Shown: positions 26,283 through 36,187, numbered from the stretch's first letter. The stretch: DNA of 64,000 nucleotides from an uncultured Roseivirga sp. (GCA_947493005.1 CANLOY010000005.1:62001-126000); one strand, 5' to 3'. The notes: generated by a model from the letters alone, not told the origin. Made by a program: numbers and translations.

Positions 26283-27610
26283 AACAGATATTTCTAGTAT
26301 TAAAAAGAGAATACTTAACCAGAGTAAAGAAGAAGTCATTCCTTTTGGCTACCATTCTTACGCCTCTGATAATGCCTGCGATAATTCTAACTATCGTGTA
26401 TTTTGCTACTCAGGAAAAAGAGTCTAGAAGCGATAAGATTCTTGTTTTAGATAAGAGTGGAATCTTCATAGATTCATTTGATGTAACGAGCTTTGATTTC
26501 GAATATATTAATGGCGATTTAGAAGCAGCAAAGGATGATTTACTCGAAAAGGGAGCATTTGGATTATTATACATACCTACTATTGATATGTCTGATGCTT
26601 CAGTGATCAATTTTTCAGGATTTGAATTGTACTCAAAAACGAACCCAAGTGTTAACTCAATTGAAAGAATTGAGAAAATCATTAGGAATAAACTGGAGGA
26701 TGTAAAGCTTGAAAATTCAGGTTTAGATGCCCAGGTTATTGAAAACTTAAAAGTTCGGGTTGATTTAGATTCCTTCAATATTTCAGATACCGGAGAAGCA
26801 AAAGAAAGTAACTCTAAGCTGAGTTTTGCAATTGGGTATGGTACAGGTTTCTTGATTTACATGTTTATTTTCATTTATGGCTCGCAGATTATGCAGTCTG
26901 TACTGGACGAGAAAACTAGTAGAATTGTAGAGGTAATAGTTTCTTCTGTTAAGCCTTTTCAACTAATGATGGGGAAAGTCCTAGGTGTTGGAGCAGTAGG
27001 CTTTACCCAACTTTTGATTTGGTTTGTACTAATTGGTGGGCTTTCTACTGTTGGCTTAAGTATTATGGCGGGAAATAGTGATGCCATAATGGAAGCGGCA
27101 TCCCAACAAGTTCCTGGAGAAGCCATTGAACAACTTACGGATCAACAAAAGACAGTAGCAGAGATACAAGGTATGATTGCATCTGTTCCCGTTGTTAAGA
27201 TCCTACTTTGCTTCCTGTTCTTTTTCCTTGGGGCCTATTTCCTATATGGAGCAATGTATGCAGCAATTGGATCAGCTGTGGATAGTATTCAAGATGCGCA
27301 GCAGTTTATGTTCCCAATCATTATCCCGATTATTGCGGCTATAATGGCTATGTTCTTTGTATTGGATGATCCAAATGGGGGGCTAGCTGTAACCCTTTCA
27401 TTAATTCCATTCACGTCACCAATAATTATGATGGCACGAATACCATTTGGTGTGCCAGATTGGCAATTGGCCTTGTCTATGGTGCTTTTGGTAGCAGGCT
27501 TTATGGGTACTATCTGGATGGCAGGAAGGGTTTATCGAGTAGGTATATTAATGTACGGAGTAAAAGTAAACTGGAAAACCATCGCTAAGTGGTTTACCAT
27601 GAAAGTCTAG
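26279..27610 (+). CDS. ABC-2 type permease, NatB-like
   Basis: 443 aa: first TM at about 20-42, a large extracytoplasmic domain (about 45-180), then five C-terminal TMs, beginning GYGTGFLIYMFIFIYGSQIMQ (in parts) with the conserved DEKTSRIVEVIVSSVKPFQLMMGK cytoplasmic loop (in parts). Exports Na+ or peptides/drugs in relatives; substrate unknown here. Partner of the ATPase at 25371. Confidence 0.9.
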   Translation: MKQIFLVLKREYLTRVKKKSFLLATILTPLIMPAIILTIVYFATQEKESRSDKILVLDKSGIFIDSFDVTSFDFEYINGDLEAAKDDLLEKGAFGLLYIPTIDMSDASVINFSGFELYSKTNPSVNSIERIEKIIRNKLEDVKLENSGLDAQVIENLKVRVDLDSFNISDTGEAKESNSKLSFAIGYGTGFLIYMFIFIYGSQIMQSVLDEKTSRIVEVIVSSVKPFQLMMGKVLGVGAVGFTQLLIWFVLIGGLSTVGLSIMAGNSDAIMEAASQQVPGEAIEQLTDQQKTVAEIQGMIASVPVVKILLCFLFFFLGAYFLYGAMYAAIGSAVDSIQDAQQFMFPIIIPIIAAIMAMFFVLDDPNGGLAVTLSLIPFTSPIIMMARIPFGVPDWQLALSMVLLVAGFMGTIWMAGRVYRVGILMYGVKVNWKTIAKWFTMKV

Positions 27611-27627
27611 AACTTATGATTCTAATA

Positions 27628-27664
27628 AAAAGGCCTCATTGAATACTCAATGAGGCCTTTTTTA
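27628..27664. terminator. Strong terminator after the ABC permease gene
   Basis: A perfect 15-bp inverted repeat (left arm 27628-27642, right arm 27647-27661, loop ATAC) with core GGCCTCATTGA and a T-run after it, 17 nt beyond the stop. A-rich on the other side, so it may work in both directions. Confidence 0.93.
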
Positions 27665-27750
27665 TATTCAGCTATTACCATCTACCGTCATTCCCATTTT
27701 CAAGAGAATGATACTCTTTTTTGCTTTTTATTAGATATATCACCTTGTTT

Positions 27751-27834
27751 CTTTCCTCCTCTGGAGGAGGTGTCCGTAGGACGGAGGAGGATACGCTAAT
27801 TTATCCCTCCTTTGTTGGTGTTGTCACCGACAAA
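27751..27834. repeat. Intergenic element with three hairpins
   Basis: Between the convergent permease and adaptor genes: CCTCCTC TG GAGGAGG (27755-27770), GTCC GTA GGAC (27772-27782), and a 10-bp stem with one G-T pair, TTTGTTGGTG/CACCGACAAA around TTGT (27811-27834). No coding potential. It resembles dispersed intergenic hairpin repeats of Bacteroidota; copy number cannot be judged here. Confidence 0.65.
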
Positions 27835-27869
27835 CTATCTGTAATTTTATCCTCTCGTTGAAAAACTAA

Positions 27870-29069
27870 TTAGTGATGATGGCCTCCTTCGCTCTCCATG
27901 TTTTTAGCTTTAGCCAGTAGAGTAAAGGCACCCTTTTCAACAATTTCTATCTTGTCAATACTAATGTTAGTGTCCATCAATGAAATCTGAGTATTTCCAT
28001 CCTCAGTAATTCCCTTTTCAATTTCCAGCATGACAAAATCATGGAGATCCTGACCGTTTTCTTGCTTCAAACCATTATACGAGAACACGTAATGTTTGCC
28101 TGAAAACCGAACAATAGCTTCTTCAGGAACTGCCCATACTTGTTGGCGGTCGGTTTCAACCCTGGCATTCACATACATGCCCGGCAATAAGTCCTGCTCA
28201 TGTACTTTCAAATGACCATGAACATTTACCGAACGATCTTCACGAACACCGCTACCAACTAAGAACACTTCAGCTTCTCGCCATTCCAATGAATTAGCAA
28301 TAGTAAATCGAATACGTTGTCCGGTTTTTACCTTAGGAATATCATTCTCATACACAGTTAATTCCACATGAAGATCTTCAGAATTGGTGATGTTCATAAT
28401 CACATCTTTTGGTGCAACGAATTTCCCAACATTGGCATAGACCTCTCGGACAGCTCCATTTACTGGTGAGTATAAATTCACTTCAGCTGAGATTTTGCCT
28501 TCACGCACCTCAGAAGGTTTTAACCCTATCAACTCCAGTCGTTTTTCCAATGCCATGATACCAGCTTCATTGGCCAGATACTTACTTTTGGCCTGTTGGA
28601 AATTTTTACCGGCAGCAATATTCTCACTAAATAGCTTTTCCTGACGTTCGTATTCGGCTTTTAGAAATGACCTGTTGGCAATGTTTTCCAGATATTCCTG
28701 CTGAAACTCTATGAAGTCTGGGTTTTCAATTATGGCGAGTAACTGGCCTTTTCTGACCTTTGTTCCTGGTAGCATTTCAGTGTATTTAACAAAGCCACCA
28801 TAGGGCATATTAATAGAAATATTGCTCTGTGGAGGAAGGTCAATCTTACCATTAACATTAAGCTCAGTGCCCATCATTAATTGCTTTACTGAGCCTAACT
28901 GAATTTCGGCCTGATTGTATTGAGCTTTTGAAAGCTCAACCCCATTCTCGCTCTCTTCATGTTGCTCTTCATCATCGTGTGCTTCTTCTGGCGAACTACA
29001 CGAATTGACTGCTGTAAAAAGGCCCAAAATGAGCACGGTTTTAAATAAGTATATGAATAGATTTTTCAT
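27870..29069 (-). CDS. RND efflux periplasmic adaptor lipoprotein, CusB/CzcB type
   Basis: 399 aa. Lipoprotein signal with Cys24 (LILGLFTAVNSC), then an acidic/His-rich tail (DDEEQHEE). Membrane-fusion-protein architecture: barrel-sandwich (NISINMPYGGFVKYTEMLPGTKV in parts), helical hairpin (about 115-175), lipoyl half VNLYSPVNGAVREVYANVGKFV (in parts), beta-barrel, and a C-terminal ESEGGHHH that could bind metal. It bridges the inner-membrane pump and outer-membrane channel. Third gene of the metal-efflux operon, 11 nt after the pump. Confidence 0.9.
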   Translation of the reverse strand: MKNLFIYLFKTVLILGLFTAVNSCSSPEEAHDDEEQHEESENGVELSKAQYNQAEIQLGSVKQLMMGTELNVNGKIDLPPQSNISINMPYGGFVKYTEMLPGTKVRKGQLLAIIENPDFIEFQQEYLENIANRSFLKAEYERQEKLFSENIAAGKNFQQAKSKYLANEAGIMALEKRLELIGLKPSEVREGKISAEVNLYSPVNGAVREVYANVGKFVAPKDVIMNITNSEDLHVELTVYENDIPKVKTGQRIRFTIANSLEWREAEVFLVGSGVREDRSVNVHGHLKVHEQDLLPGMYVNARVETDRQQVWAVPEEAIVRFSGKHYVFSYNGLKQENGQDLHDFVMLEIEKGITEDGNTQISLMDTNISIDKIEIVEKGAFTLLAKAKNMESEGGHHH

Positions 29070-29080
29070 GATTGCTAGAT

Positions 29081-32000
29081 TTATTGTAGACCAGTGATGT
29101 ACTCGATCTGAATCAGTGTTTGATTGTATTGGTTAATGATATCCAGGTGATTGAAATGTACCTGAAGGGCACGTGTTAAACCTTGGATATACTCCATGTA
29201 ATTGATCTCCCCGTTGGCAAAACCTTTTTGTGCTTGTTCCAGCATTAGGTCAGCATTGGGAATAACGTTTTCCTTATAGAAATTTAAGCTGATTTGGAAT
29301 TTCCGTAACTGTTGAATAAGGGATCTCAGTTCACCTTGAAGCTCATTGGATTTTGCTTCAAGTTGAGATTCCATTTCCTGTTTCTGTAATCCTGCAGCCT
29401 TGATTTTTGCGTTTTGGGACTTTGCACCAAAAATTGGCAATGCAACACCAACTTCAAAACCACTAAAGCGATCACTACCATCAAAGACCACAGGGTTACC
29501 ATTCTTGTCTTCTCCGGGGCCATTCAAAGACTGATTAAAATAGCCAAGTGTAATATCAGGTAATAGTCTGGATTTTTCCAGAGACTGCTGTTGATTAGCA
29601 ACTTCTATTACTTGTTTGAAATATGCTAAGACAGGGTTACGTGCAATATCGGCTTCTGAGATGGTGAAGTTGGCCTTTCTTATTTCCAGGTCGTTCATTT
29701 CGATGCTGACTGGATTTTCCTGGTTTAACAAGGTCTGTAACTGCGCCTTGTACATGGCTATGTCCGCTTTGTTTTGCTCTAGCAGTAGCGCAACCTCCGC
29801 CACTTGAGTATCGGCAGTGGTTTTTTCCAATAAATTGGTTTCCCCGGTTTCGAGCCTTAAAGCTGCTGCTCGAGCAAAGCCCTGATAAATGCTGTCTTGT
29901 CTGTTTAACAATTCTCTACTTTGTTGTGCAGTCCAAAGCATGTACCAAACTGATTTTACCTGTTGAACCAGTTCGTTCTGAGTAGCTGCTTTTTGCCATT
30001 CACTGACAGAGGCTTTGGCATTGGCCAACTCTTTCTGTCTGGAATAAACAGTAGGAAAGGCAAAAGTCTGACTAACCCTGAACTGATTATCGTTATTTAA
30101 AATACTATTGTATTGACCCCGTGTGAGCTTGAAATTGGTTTTAGGTAGATTCCAGCCACTTTTAGTCAAGGCACGCGCTCGTTGAACTTGTAAATCAGTC
30201 ACTTTTAGATTGGGATTGTTCGCAATGGCAATTGCGATAGCTTCATCTACCGATTTGATTGTTTCATCACTACCCTGTGCTCGGGCATGAGTACCGCCAA
30301 AGAAAAGACAGGCTACAAACAATGTGGCAGCCACACTTCTGGACTTCAATCCAAATCCTTTTTCAAAATAATAGTATAAAACAGGTAGCATAATGAGTGT
30401 TAAGAATGTTGCGGAGATAAGCCCTCCGATAACAACCGTTGCCAAAGGTTTTTGTACTTCAGCTCCGGAAGAGTTTGAAAGTGCCATTGGTAGAAAGCCC
30501 AAAGAAGCCACGGATGCTGTCATAATTACGGGCCTTAACCTTACGCTTGTACCTTGATAAATTCTTTGTAGAATATCGGTAACTCCCTCCTTTTTTAGGT
30601 TGTTAAACTCAGCAATGAGCACTATGCCGTTGAGTACGGCTACACCAAAAAGGGCAATAAAACCAACCCCTGCCGATATACTAAAAGGCATGTCTCTGAA
30701 CCAAAGTGCAAATACACCACCTATAGCAGAAAGTGGAATAGCAGTAAAAATCAATATGCTTTGCTTTATCGAACCGAATGTGAAGTAGAGCAGCACGAAG
30801 ATCAGAAGGAGTGCCAGAGGTACTGCAAAGCTAAGACGCTCACGCGCTTCAACGAGATTTTCAAACTGTCCTCCATAACCTATCGAATACCCGGGAGCCA
30901 ATACAACAGACTGATCTATTTTGTCTTGCAGCTCATTTACTACACTTTCTACATCACGGTTTCTTACATTGAAAGCGACAAGTATTCTTCTGCGTGTATT
31001 GTCTCTCTGTATCTGATATGGCCCTTCTTTGATCTCCACATTGGCCACCTGATTAAGGGGTATTTGGTGACCATCTTTTCTGGCTATGTAGAGGTTTTGA
31101 ACTGAAGATACATCTGATCGATTGGCTTTGCTAAGCCTAACTACGAGATCAAAGCGTCTTTCATTTTCAAAAACCAGACCAGCAGAAGTTCCAGCAAAAG
31201 CGGTTTGTACCGATTGATTTACATCCCGAATGCTCAACCCATATTTGGCTAATTGATCACGTTTGTAGGTAATCACTATTTGTGGAACACCTGTGACCTC
31301 TTCTACATAAATGTCTTCGGCACCTTCAACCTCACCAGCAATTCTTCCGATTTGGGCAGCGTATTCTGAAAGTTCATCAAGGTTTTCGCCATAGATTTTT
31401 ACAGCCACATCCTGCCGAACCCCACTCATCAATTCGTTGAAACGCATTTGGATGGGTTGCTGAAAACCAAAGGTAACCCCGGGTATTACTTCCAGTGCTT
31501 CCGACATGGCATTTGCAAGGTCTTCTCGATTGGATGCCGTTTCCCATTCACTTTTATCTTTGAGAATGATCATAAGGTCACCGGCTTCTACCGGCATAGG
31601 ATCCGTTGGGATTTCGCCTGCACCTATCTTGGTGACCACTTGTACCACTTCCGGGAATTGGGCTAAGAGTATTTTCTCGGCCTGAGTAGAGGCTTTGATT
31701 GTGTTTTCCAAAGAGCTACCGGTAATGACCCGGGTTTCTACTGCGAAATCTCCTTCCTCCAGTGTAGGTATAAACTCTCCCCCCATATTGGAAAAAGTGA
31801 ACAGTGATGCTCCGAAAAGTCCCAGTATGAAAATGATGATCACCGGCCTTCTGCGCATGGTCCAATGAATTACCGGATCGTATAGGCGATGAAAGAATGC
31901 CATGATCCTGTCCGAGATATTCTTCTTGTATGCTGTCTTTTTACTTAGGAAAAGTGCCGACATCATTGGGATGTAGGTGAGCGAAAGAATGAATGCCCCG

Positions 32001-33457
32001 AGTATGGCAAAGCCTACAGTTTGCGCCATGGGTTTGAACATTTTGCCTTCGGTACCTACTAATGCCAGTATAGGTAGGTATACAATAAGGATAATGATTT
32101 CTCCAAAGGCTGCCGACTTCCTGATCTTACTGGCAGATTTATAAACCTCCAGATCCATTTCCTGCTGATTGAGCTTTCTGCCTCGTTTGATTAAACCCAG
32201 GTGGTGCATGGTGGCTTCGACAATAATTACAGCTCCATCTATAATCAAACCAAAGTCTATGGCACCAAGACTCATCAGGTTACCCGATACTCCAAAGAGA
32301 TTCATCATACCAAAAGCAAAAATGAGTGCTAATGGTATTACTGAGGCCACAATTAACCCAGCTCTTAGATTGCCCAGCAAAAGTAGCAAAACGAAAATTA
32401 CAATTAGCGCTCCTTCGGTTAGGTTTTTGGTAACCGTGCCTATGGCATTGTTTACCAGTTTGGTTCTATCCAGAAAGGGTTCAATAGTTACTCCTTCAGG
32501 AAGTGTTTTCCTGATTTCAGCTATTCTTTCTTTTACATTTTTGATAACCCTAGCAGAGTTTTCACCCTTAAGCATCATCACTATGGCACTGACTACTTCT
32601 CCTTCACCATTTCGCGTAGTGGCTCCATAACGAACAGCGTTTCCAAGTTGGACTGTAGCCACATCCTTTATCAATACGGGAATACCATCTGTATTAGCCT
32701 TGATCAACATGATACCAATGTCTTCCAGGCTGCTGACCAATCCCTCGCTTCGGATAAAGTAGGCACTCAGATTCTTTTCGATATATGCCCCTCCTGTATT
32801 CTCATTATTTTCTTCAAGTGCCTGGAGTATGTCTGTAATAGTTACATCCATAGCCTTCAGGCGGTTGGGGTCGATGGCAATCTCATATTGCTTCAGATTG
32901 CCCCCAAAACTGCTAACATCTGCTACTCCAGGTGTGCCTAGTAGCTGCCTTTTGACTATCCAGTCTTGTATGGTTCGTAGTTCCTGTGCATCATATTTGT
33001 CTTCATATCCCGGCTCCGTGCCTACTACATATTGGTAGATTTCCCCAAGCCCCGTAGTAACAGGAGCCATACTGGGTTGTCCCACTCCTGGAGGAATCTG
33101 AGATTTAACATCAGAGAGCCTTTCATTGACTTGTTGTCTGGCCCAATACACATCTACATGCTCTTCGAAAACAATGGTAACCACTGAAAGACCGAACCTC
33201 GAAAATGACCGTATCTCATCTATTTCGGGAATGGTTGCCATAGTGATTTCTACAGGGAATGTGATGAGCCTTTCTACTTCCTGGGCAGCCAGAGAAGGAG
33301 AGGTGGTGATCACTTGTACCTGATTGTTTGTGATGTCAGGTACGGCATCTATTGGAAGCTTTGTGAGTGAATAGCTTCCCCACACGATCAGACCAAGGGT
33401 AAACAGGCCTATGATCAGTTTATTGTGAACTGAAAATTTGATGATTTTATCCAGCAT
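29081..33457 (-). CDS. Heavy-metal RND pump (CusA/CzcA) fused to a TolC-like outer-membrane channel
   Basis: 1458 aa in one uninterrupted frame. Residues 1 to about 1035 are an HME-type RND pump: 12 TMs, two large porter domains, and the TM4 signature IDFGLIIDGAVIIVEAT whose acidic residues carry protons in CzcA. Residues about 1040-1057 form a 13th hydrophobic stretch (SVAATLFVACLFFGG) ending THARAQ, which looks like a signal peptide with an A-x-A site. Residues about 1060-1458 are an outer-membrane-efflux (TolC/CusC) protein with long coiled helices. Pump-channel fusions are known in Bacteroidota. Exports divalent or monovalent metal ions; the exact metal is unknown. Confidence 0.92.
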   Translation of the reverse strand: MLDKIIKFSVHNKLIIGLFTLGLIVWGSYSLTKLPIDAVPDITNNQVQVITTSPSLAAQEVERLITFPVEITMATIPEIDEIRSFSRFGLSVVTIVFEEHVDVYWARQQVNERLSDVKSQIPPGVGQPSMAPVTTGLGEIYQYVVGTEPGYEDKYDAQELRTIQDWIVKRQLLGTPGVADVSSFGGNLKQYEIAIDPNRLKAMDVTITDILQALEENNENTGGAYIEKNLSAYFIRSEGLVSSLEDIGIMLIKANTDGIPVLIKDVATVQLGNAVRYGATTRNGEGEVVSAIVMMLKGENSARVIKNVKERIAEIRKTLPEGVTIEPFLDRTKLVNNAIGTVTKNLTEGALIVIFVLLLLLGNLRAGLIVASVIPLALIFAFGMMNLFGVSGNLMSLGAIDFGLIIDGAVIIVEATMHHLGLIKRGRKLNQQEMDLEVYKSASKIRKSAAFGEIIILIVYLPILALVGTEGKMFKPMAQTVGFAILGAFILSLTYIPMMSALFLSKKTAYKKNISDRIMAFFHRLYDPVIHWTMRRRPVIIIFILGLFGASLFTFSNMGGEFIPTLEEGDFAVETRVITGSSLENTIKASTQAEKILLAQFPEVVQVVTKIGAGEIPTDPMPVEAGDLMIILKDKSEWETASNREDLANAMSEALEVIPGVTFGFQQPIQMRFNELMSGVRQDVAVKIYGENLDELSEYAAQIGRIAGEVEGAEDIYVEEVTGVPQIVITYKRDQLAKYGLSIRDVNQSVQTAFAGTSAGLVFENERRFDLVVRLSKANRSDVSSVQNLYIARKDGHQIPLNQVANVEIKEGPYQIQRDNTRRRILVAFNVRNRDVESVVNELQDKIDQSVVLAPGYSIGYGGQFENLVEARERLSFAVPLALLLIFVLLYFTFGSIKQSILIFTAIPLSAIGGVFALWFRDMPFSISAGVGFIALFGVAVLNGIVLIAEFNNLKKEGVTDILQRIYQGTSVRLRPVIMTASVASLGFLPMALSNSSGAEVQKPLATVVIGGLISATFLTLIMLPVLYYYFEKGFGLKSRSVAATLFVACLFFGGTHARAQGSDETIKSVDEAIAIAIANNPNLKVTDLQVQRARALTKSGWNLPKTNFKLTRGQYNSILNNDNQFRVSQTFAFPTVYSRQKELANAKASVSEWQKAATQNELVQQVKSVWYMLWTAQQSRELLNRQDSIYQGFARAAALRLETGETNLLEKTTADTQVAEVALLLEQNKADIAMYKAQLQTLLNQENPVSIEMNDLEIRKANFTISEADIARNPVLAYFKQVIEVANQQQSLEKSRLLPDITLGYFNQSLNGPGEDKNGNPVVFDGSDRFSGFEVGVALPIFGAKSQNAKIKAAGLQKQEMESQLEAKSNELQGELRSLIQQLRKFQISLNFYKENVIPNADLMLEQAQKGFANGEINYMEYIQGLTRALQVHFNHLDIINQYNQTLIQIEYITGLQ

Positions 33458-33606
33458 GGATATATGTTTTATTTCCTCAATAAAAAAGAATAGGTACAGG
33501 CAGGAATTGCCCGAAAGTCATTGACGTTTTCTTTTTGAAAACAACAATGCATTAAGGCTCTTAAAACAAATTGAGAGCGTAAACCATGAATAAAAAAATA
33601 AGCGAA

Positions 33607-33912
33607 TCATGCCCTAGGGGGCTGGAGTACTAAAGAGAGATAACCTTTCGGAAAGGGTAGTTTATAGTTTGTATTTGAAGCTAATCCAAACATTACAGGC
33701 TCCAATTGTGGAACAAATGTTACCGTAAAGTCGCAATGGCAGCAATGACAACTACAGAAGGGCGAACAAAGATCTGCTTCTGCATCATGCTCACCATCTA
33801 CCTGGATGGTTTGCTCTATTTGAGTGATTTCGTTTTCTTCCACCTGATCATCACAGGGGTTCCAAAAGGACCCGAGTATCATCACGGTTAAGAGTATAGA
33901 AATCAACTTCAT
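33607..33912 (-). CDS. Small Cys/His-rich secreted protein, DUF6660-like
   Basis: 101 aa. Signal-like N-terminus (MKLISILLTVMILGSFWNPC), acidic middle, then the cluster DLCSPFCSCHCCHCDF with seven cysteines and two histidines. This matches small proteins (DUF6660) that precede CusA/CzcA pumps in Bacteroidota. A periplasmic metal-binding or sensing role is inferred from composition and from being first gene in the efflux operon. Start codon is 4 nt after a TACATTTG box. Confidence 0.78.
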   Translation of the reverse strand: MKLISILLTVMILGSFWNPCDDQVEENEITQIEQTIQVDGEHDAEADLCSPFCSCHCCHCDFTVTFVPQLEPVMFGLASNTNYKLPFPKGYLSLVLQPPRA

Positions 33913-33916
33913 ATCT

Positions 33917-33924
33917 CAAATGTA
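33917..33924 (-). promoter_or_regulatory. -7 element of the metal-efflux operon, 4 nt before ATG
   Basis: On the minus strand TACATTTG, then AGAT, then ATG. A TTG lies 15 nt further upstream (33942-33940), a little close for a -33 box. The layout predicts a leaderless or nearly leaderless mRNA. Confidence 0.45.
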
Positions 33925-33988
33925 GAGAAAAGAACTATGCAATGCGAGTGCATATAGTGTTAGAGTGTATGGTTGTATTAAGTTTTTG

Positions 33989-36061
33989 TTACAACAAATC
34001 AGCAGCCTCCAGCATACTTCTGGTACGCTGATGCTCTTCCCAGAACTTTTTGTCGATCTTATCAAGAGTTGATTTGTAGTCTGGGTGTTTGCTAAGTAGA
34101 CTCATTACAGGGTCTTGTCCAAGGAAGAGCACAATCCAGTATTGATAGTTACTTTCATTGGTAAATGCTTTCAAGTGTTGCATCCCCGTTTCAATGTCTC
34201 CTTTTATTGCCCAGTAAGCAGCAAGCATCAGATTCTTATAGATGGACTTGTCATTTTCAGCATAGGTACGATAAGCCTCATAAAATTGATTGGCTTCAGA
34301 GGCCCTTCCTACTTGAGTTAAGGCAAAACCAATGTTGACATCTTCTGCATTAAAGAGGTTTATTGAATAAGTATTCTTGATCCATAGAAACTTATCGTAG
34401 TAGGCTACTGCTTTTTCATAGTCTCCCATTAGAAAAGACACTTTTGCCAGTTCTTTAATAACATCTAAGCGGGTAGTGTCTTTTGCAAGAGTAGTAGAAA
34501 GCATATCCAAGGCCGCTTCAAAGTCTCGGTTTTGCGCCAACTTGATATAAGCATATAAGTATTCGGTAAATGTGTTGTCAGGGTCGTAGGCTAGAGATTT
34601 CTGAGCAAACTTTTCAGCTTCATTTATGAAACCGTTCTGAGCAAAGGCGTTACTAAGGTGTAAATAAGATATGCTGGATGTGGTTGAATCTTCATCAGCT
34701 TTTTCCAGCTTAAGTCCTTTTAAGGCACTCTTTAGATATTTCTGTGTATTGGGTTGGTAGGTGCCATAAATATCCGATAAGAAGTTATTGGCTTTAGCTG
34801 AATTCGGGTTATAGGTAAATACCTTTTCAAAGTATTCCGCTGCTAATTCATATTGCTCCGTGTCCATATAGAACAGACCTTTGGCAATAAAACTCTGTGG
34901 AAGCTCAGAATCCAGTAACAGTGCCTTATCTGCATAAGTATTGAGGACTTTACTAAACTCTTTCTTAGCATTGAAGTAGTTTATGTAGTAGTAGGAGATG
35001 GCTATATGAGCATGAGCCAGAGCGAAGTTCTGATCGTGCCCAATGGCTTGTTTGAAATACTCGATGGCCTGTTTCAGTTCTTCTACCCCTGCCTTATTGG
35101 TCAGTTCTAATCCTTGCAGATACAGGTCATAAGCATTGGGATTTTGAGTTGGAGGTTTCTCAATGCGTTTCATTTCCTGAGGGGTTACAAAGACTTTGAT
35201 TTCATGGGCAATATCTTTGGCAACTTCTGCCTGAAGTTTAAAAATATCAGTTGCCTGTCGGTTATATTGTTGAGACCATAGATGTTTGTCTTTCGGTGCC
35301 TCAATTAATTGGATAGTTAATAAGACCTGATCACCAATTTTTTGGCCGCTTCCTTCTATGAAATAATTTACATCCAGTTCTTCAGATATTTCCGCTATGG
35401 TTTGCGAACGATGGCGATACTTCTCAACAGAAGTACGGCTCACTACTCGTAGGTCTTCAATTTTCTGAAGATTCCCCAGAATAGATTCCATCAGGCCATT
35501 AATGATGTAAACGTTAGAAGAGTCTCCGCTATCATTTTTGAACGGGAGTACTGCTATAGATTTTTCAAGGGATTTTGGCTCTTTGCTTTGATCGGGCCAG
35601 AAGACAATGGTCAGTACTACCAAAATCACAAGACTTAGTATAGAAGCTATTAATCCCTTCCTATTCTTTTGTGGTTGAATATTCCTGACTGTAGTTTTTT
35701 GGGTAACTTCTTCGGTAAGAACTTGGTTGCCTTCTTCCCCAGGTGGATAACCGTAAAACTCACGATAACATTTGATGAAATAGGAAGTACTGTTGAAACC
35801 TACCTTGTAAGCTACTTCCGACACGTTGAGTGTGTCATTTTGCAACAGTTGCTTTGCGTTTTGCAATCTTACCTGACGAATGAAAACACTTACAGACAGG
35901 TTAGTAGCTTTCTGTATTTTCCGAAGCAGATTTGAACGACTCATACCAACCGCTTCAGCCAACTCTGATACACCAAATTTTTCATCTGACATATTGGCTT
36001 CAACAATGGCAATAGCCTTGTTTAGAAACTCACTCTTATGGTCTGAAAAATCAGGTGTCAC
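33989..36061 (-). CDS. Membrane-bound AraC-family regulator with TolB-like and TPR domains
   Basis: 690 aa, GTG start. Residues about 10-107 are an AraC/XylS double helix-turn-helix at the N-terminus (VSELAEAVGMSRSNLLRKIQ; VSEVAYKVGFNSTSYFIKCYREFYG in parts). One TM (about 136-155). Residues about 165-290 are the TolB-N/FlgO-like domain (SIAVLPFKNDSGDS, VVSRTSVEKYR, YFIEGSGQKIGDQV) often seen in adenylate-cyclase-like regulators, and 300-690 are TPRs. The DNA-binding part is cytoplasmic, the rest outside the membrane, so it can pass an envelope signal directly. Divergent from the ankyrin-acyltransferase pair, its probable target. Confidence 0.88.
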   Translation of the reverse strand: MTPDFSDHKSEFLNKAIAIVEANMSDEKFGVSELAEAVGMSRSNLLRKIQKATNLSVSVFIRQVRLQNAKQLLQNDTLNVSEVAYKVGFNSTSYFIKCYREFYGYPPGEEGNQVLTEEVTQKTTVRNIQPQKNRKGLIASILSLVILVVLTIVFWPDQSKEPKSLEKSIAVLPFKNDSGDSSNVYIINGLMESILGNLQKIEDLRVVSRTSVEKYRHRSQTIAEISEELDVNYFIEGSGQKIGDQVLLTIQLIEAPKDKHLWSQQYNRQATDIFKLQAEVAKDIAHEIKVFVTPQEMKRIEKPPTQNPNAYDLYLQGLELTNKAGVEELKQAIEYFKQAIGHDQNFALAHAHIAISYYYINYFNAKKEFSKVLNTYADKALLLDSELPQSFIAKGLFYMDTEQYELAAEYFEKVFTYNPNSAKANNFLSDIYGTYQPNTQKYLKSALKGLKLEKADEDSTTSSISYLHLSNAFAQNGFINEAEKFAQKSLAYDPDNTFTEYLYAYIKLAQNRDFEAALDMLSTTLAKDTTRLDVIKELAKVSFLMGDYEKAVAYYDKFLWIKNTYSINLFNAEDVNIGFALTQVGRASEANQFYEAYRTYAENDKSIYKNLMLAAYWAIKGDIETGMQHLKAFTNESNYQYWIVLFLGQDPVMSLLSKHPDYKSTLDKIDKKFWEEHQRTRSMLEAADLL

Positions 36062-36153
36062 TTGTTGAAATTACGCAAACTTCCCACAATATAGAGTACG
36101 CCACTACCTATTTCCAAAAGGGGTGTTTAAATAAGGCTGAGACGGTGTTTTGC

Positions 36154-36187
36154 ATCATAGTTTATATCCCTGAATCATAGTTTCTAT
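36154..36187. promoter_or_regulatory. Two direct repeats, candidate AraC-type operator
   Basis: ATCATAGTTT at 36154-36163 and again at 36174-36183, each followed by nTAT, spaced 20 nt (two helix turns). AraC-family proteins typically bind such direct repeats. They lie between the divergent AraC-type regulator and the ankyrin gene. Confidence 0.55.

Noticed and set aside
29081-33457. Possibility that the pump-channel fusion is an assembly or frameshift artefact
   Set aside because: The junction is read in one clean frame with a signal-like segment between domains, and the same fusion is known in this phylum.
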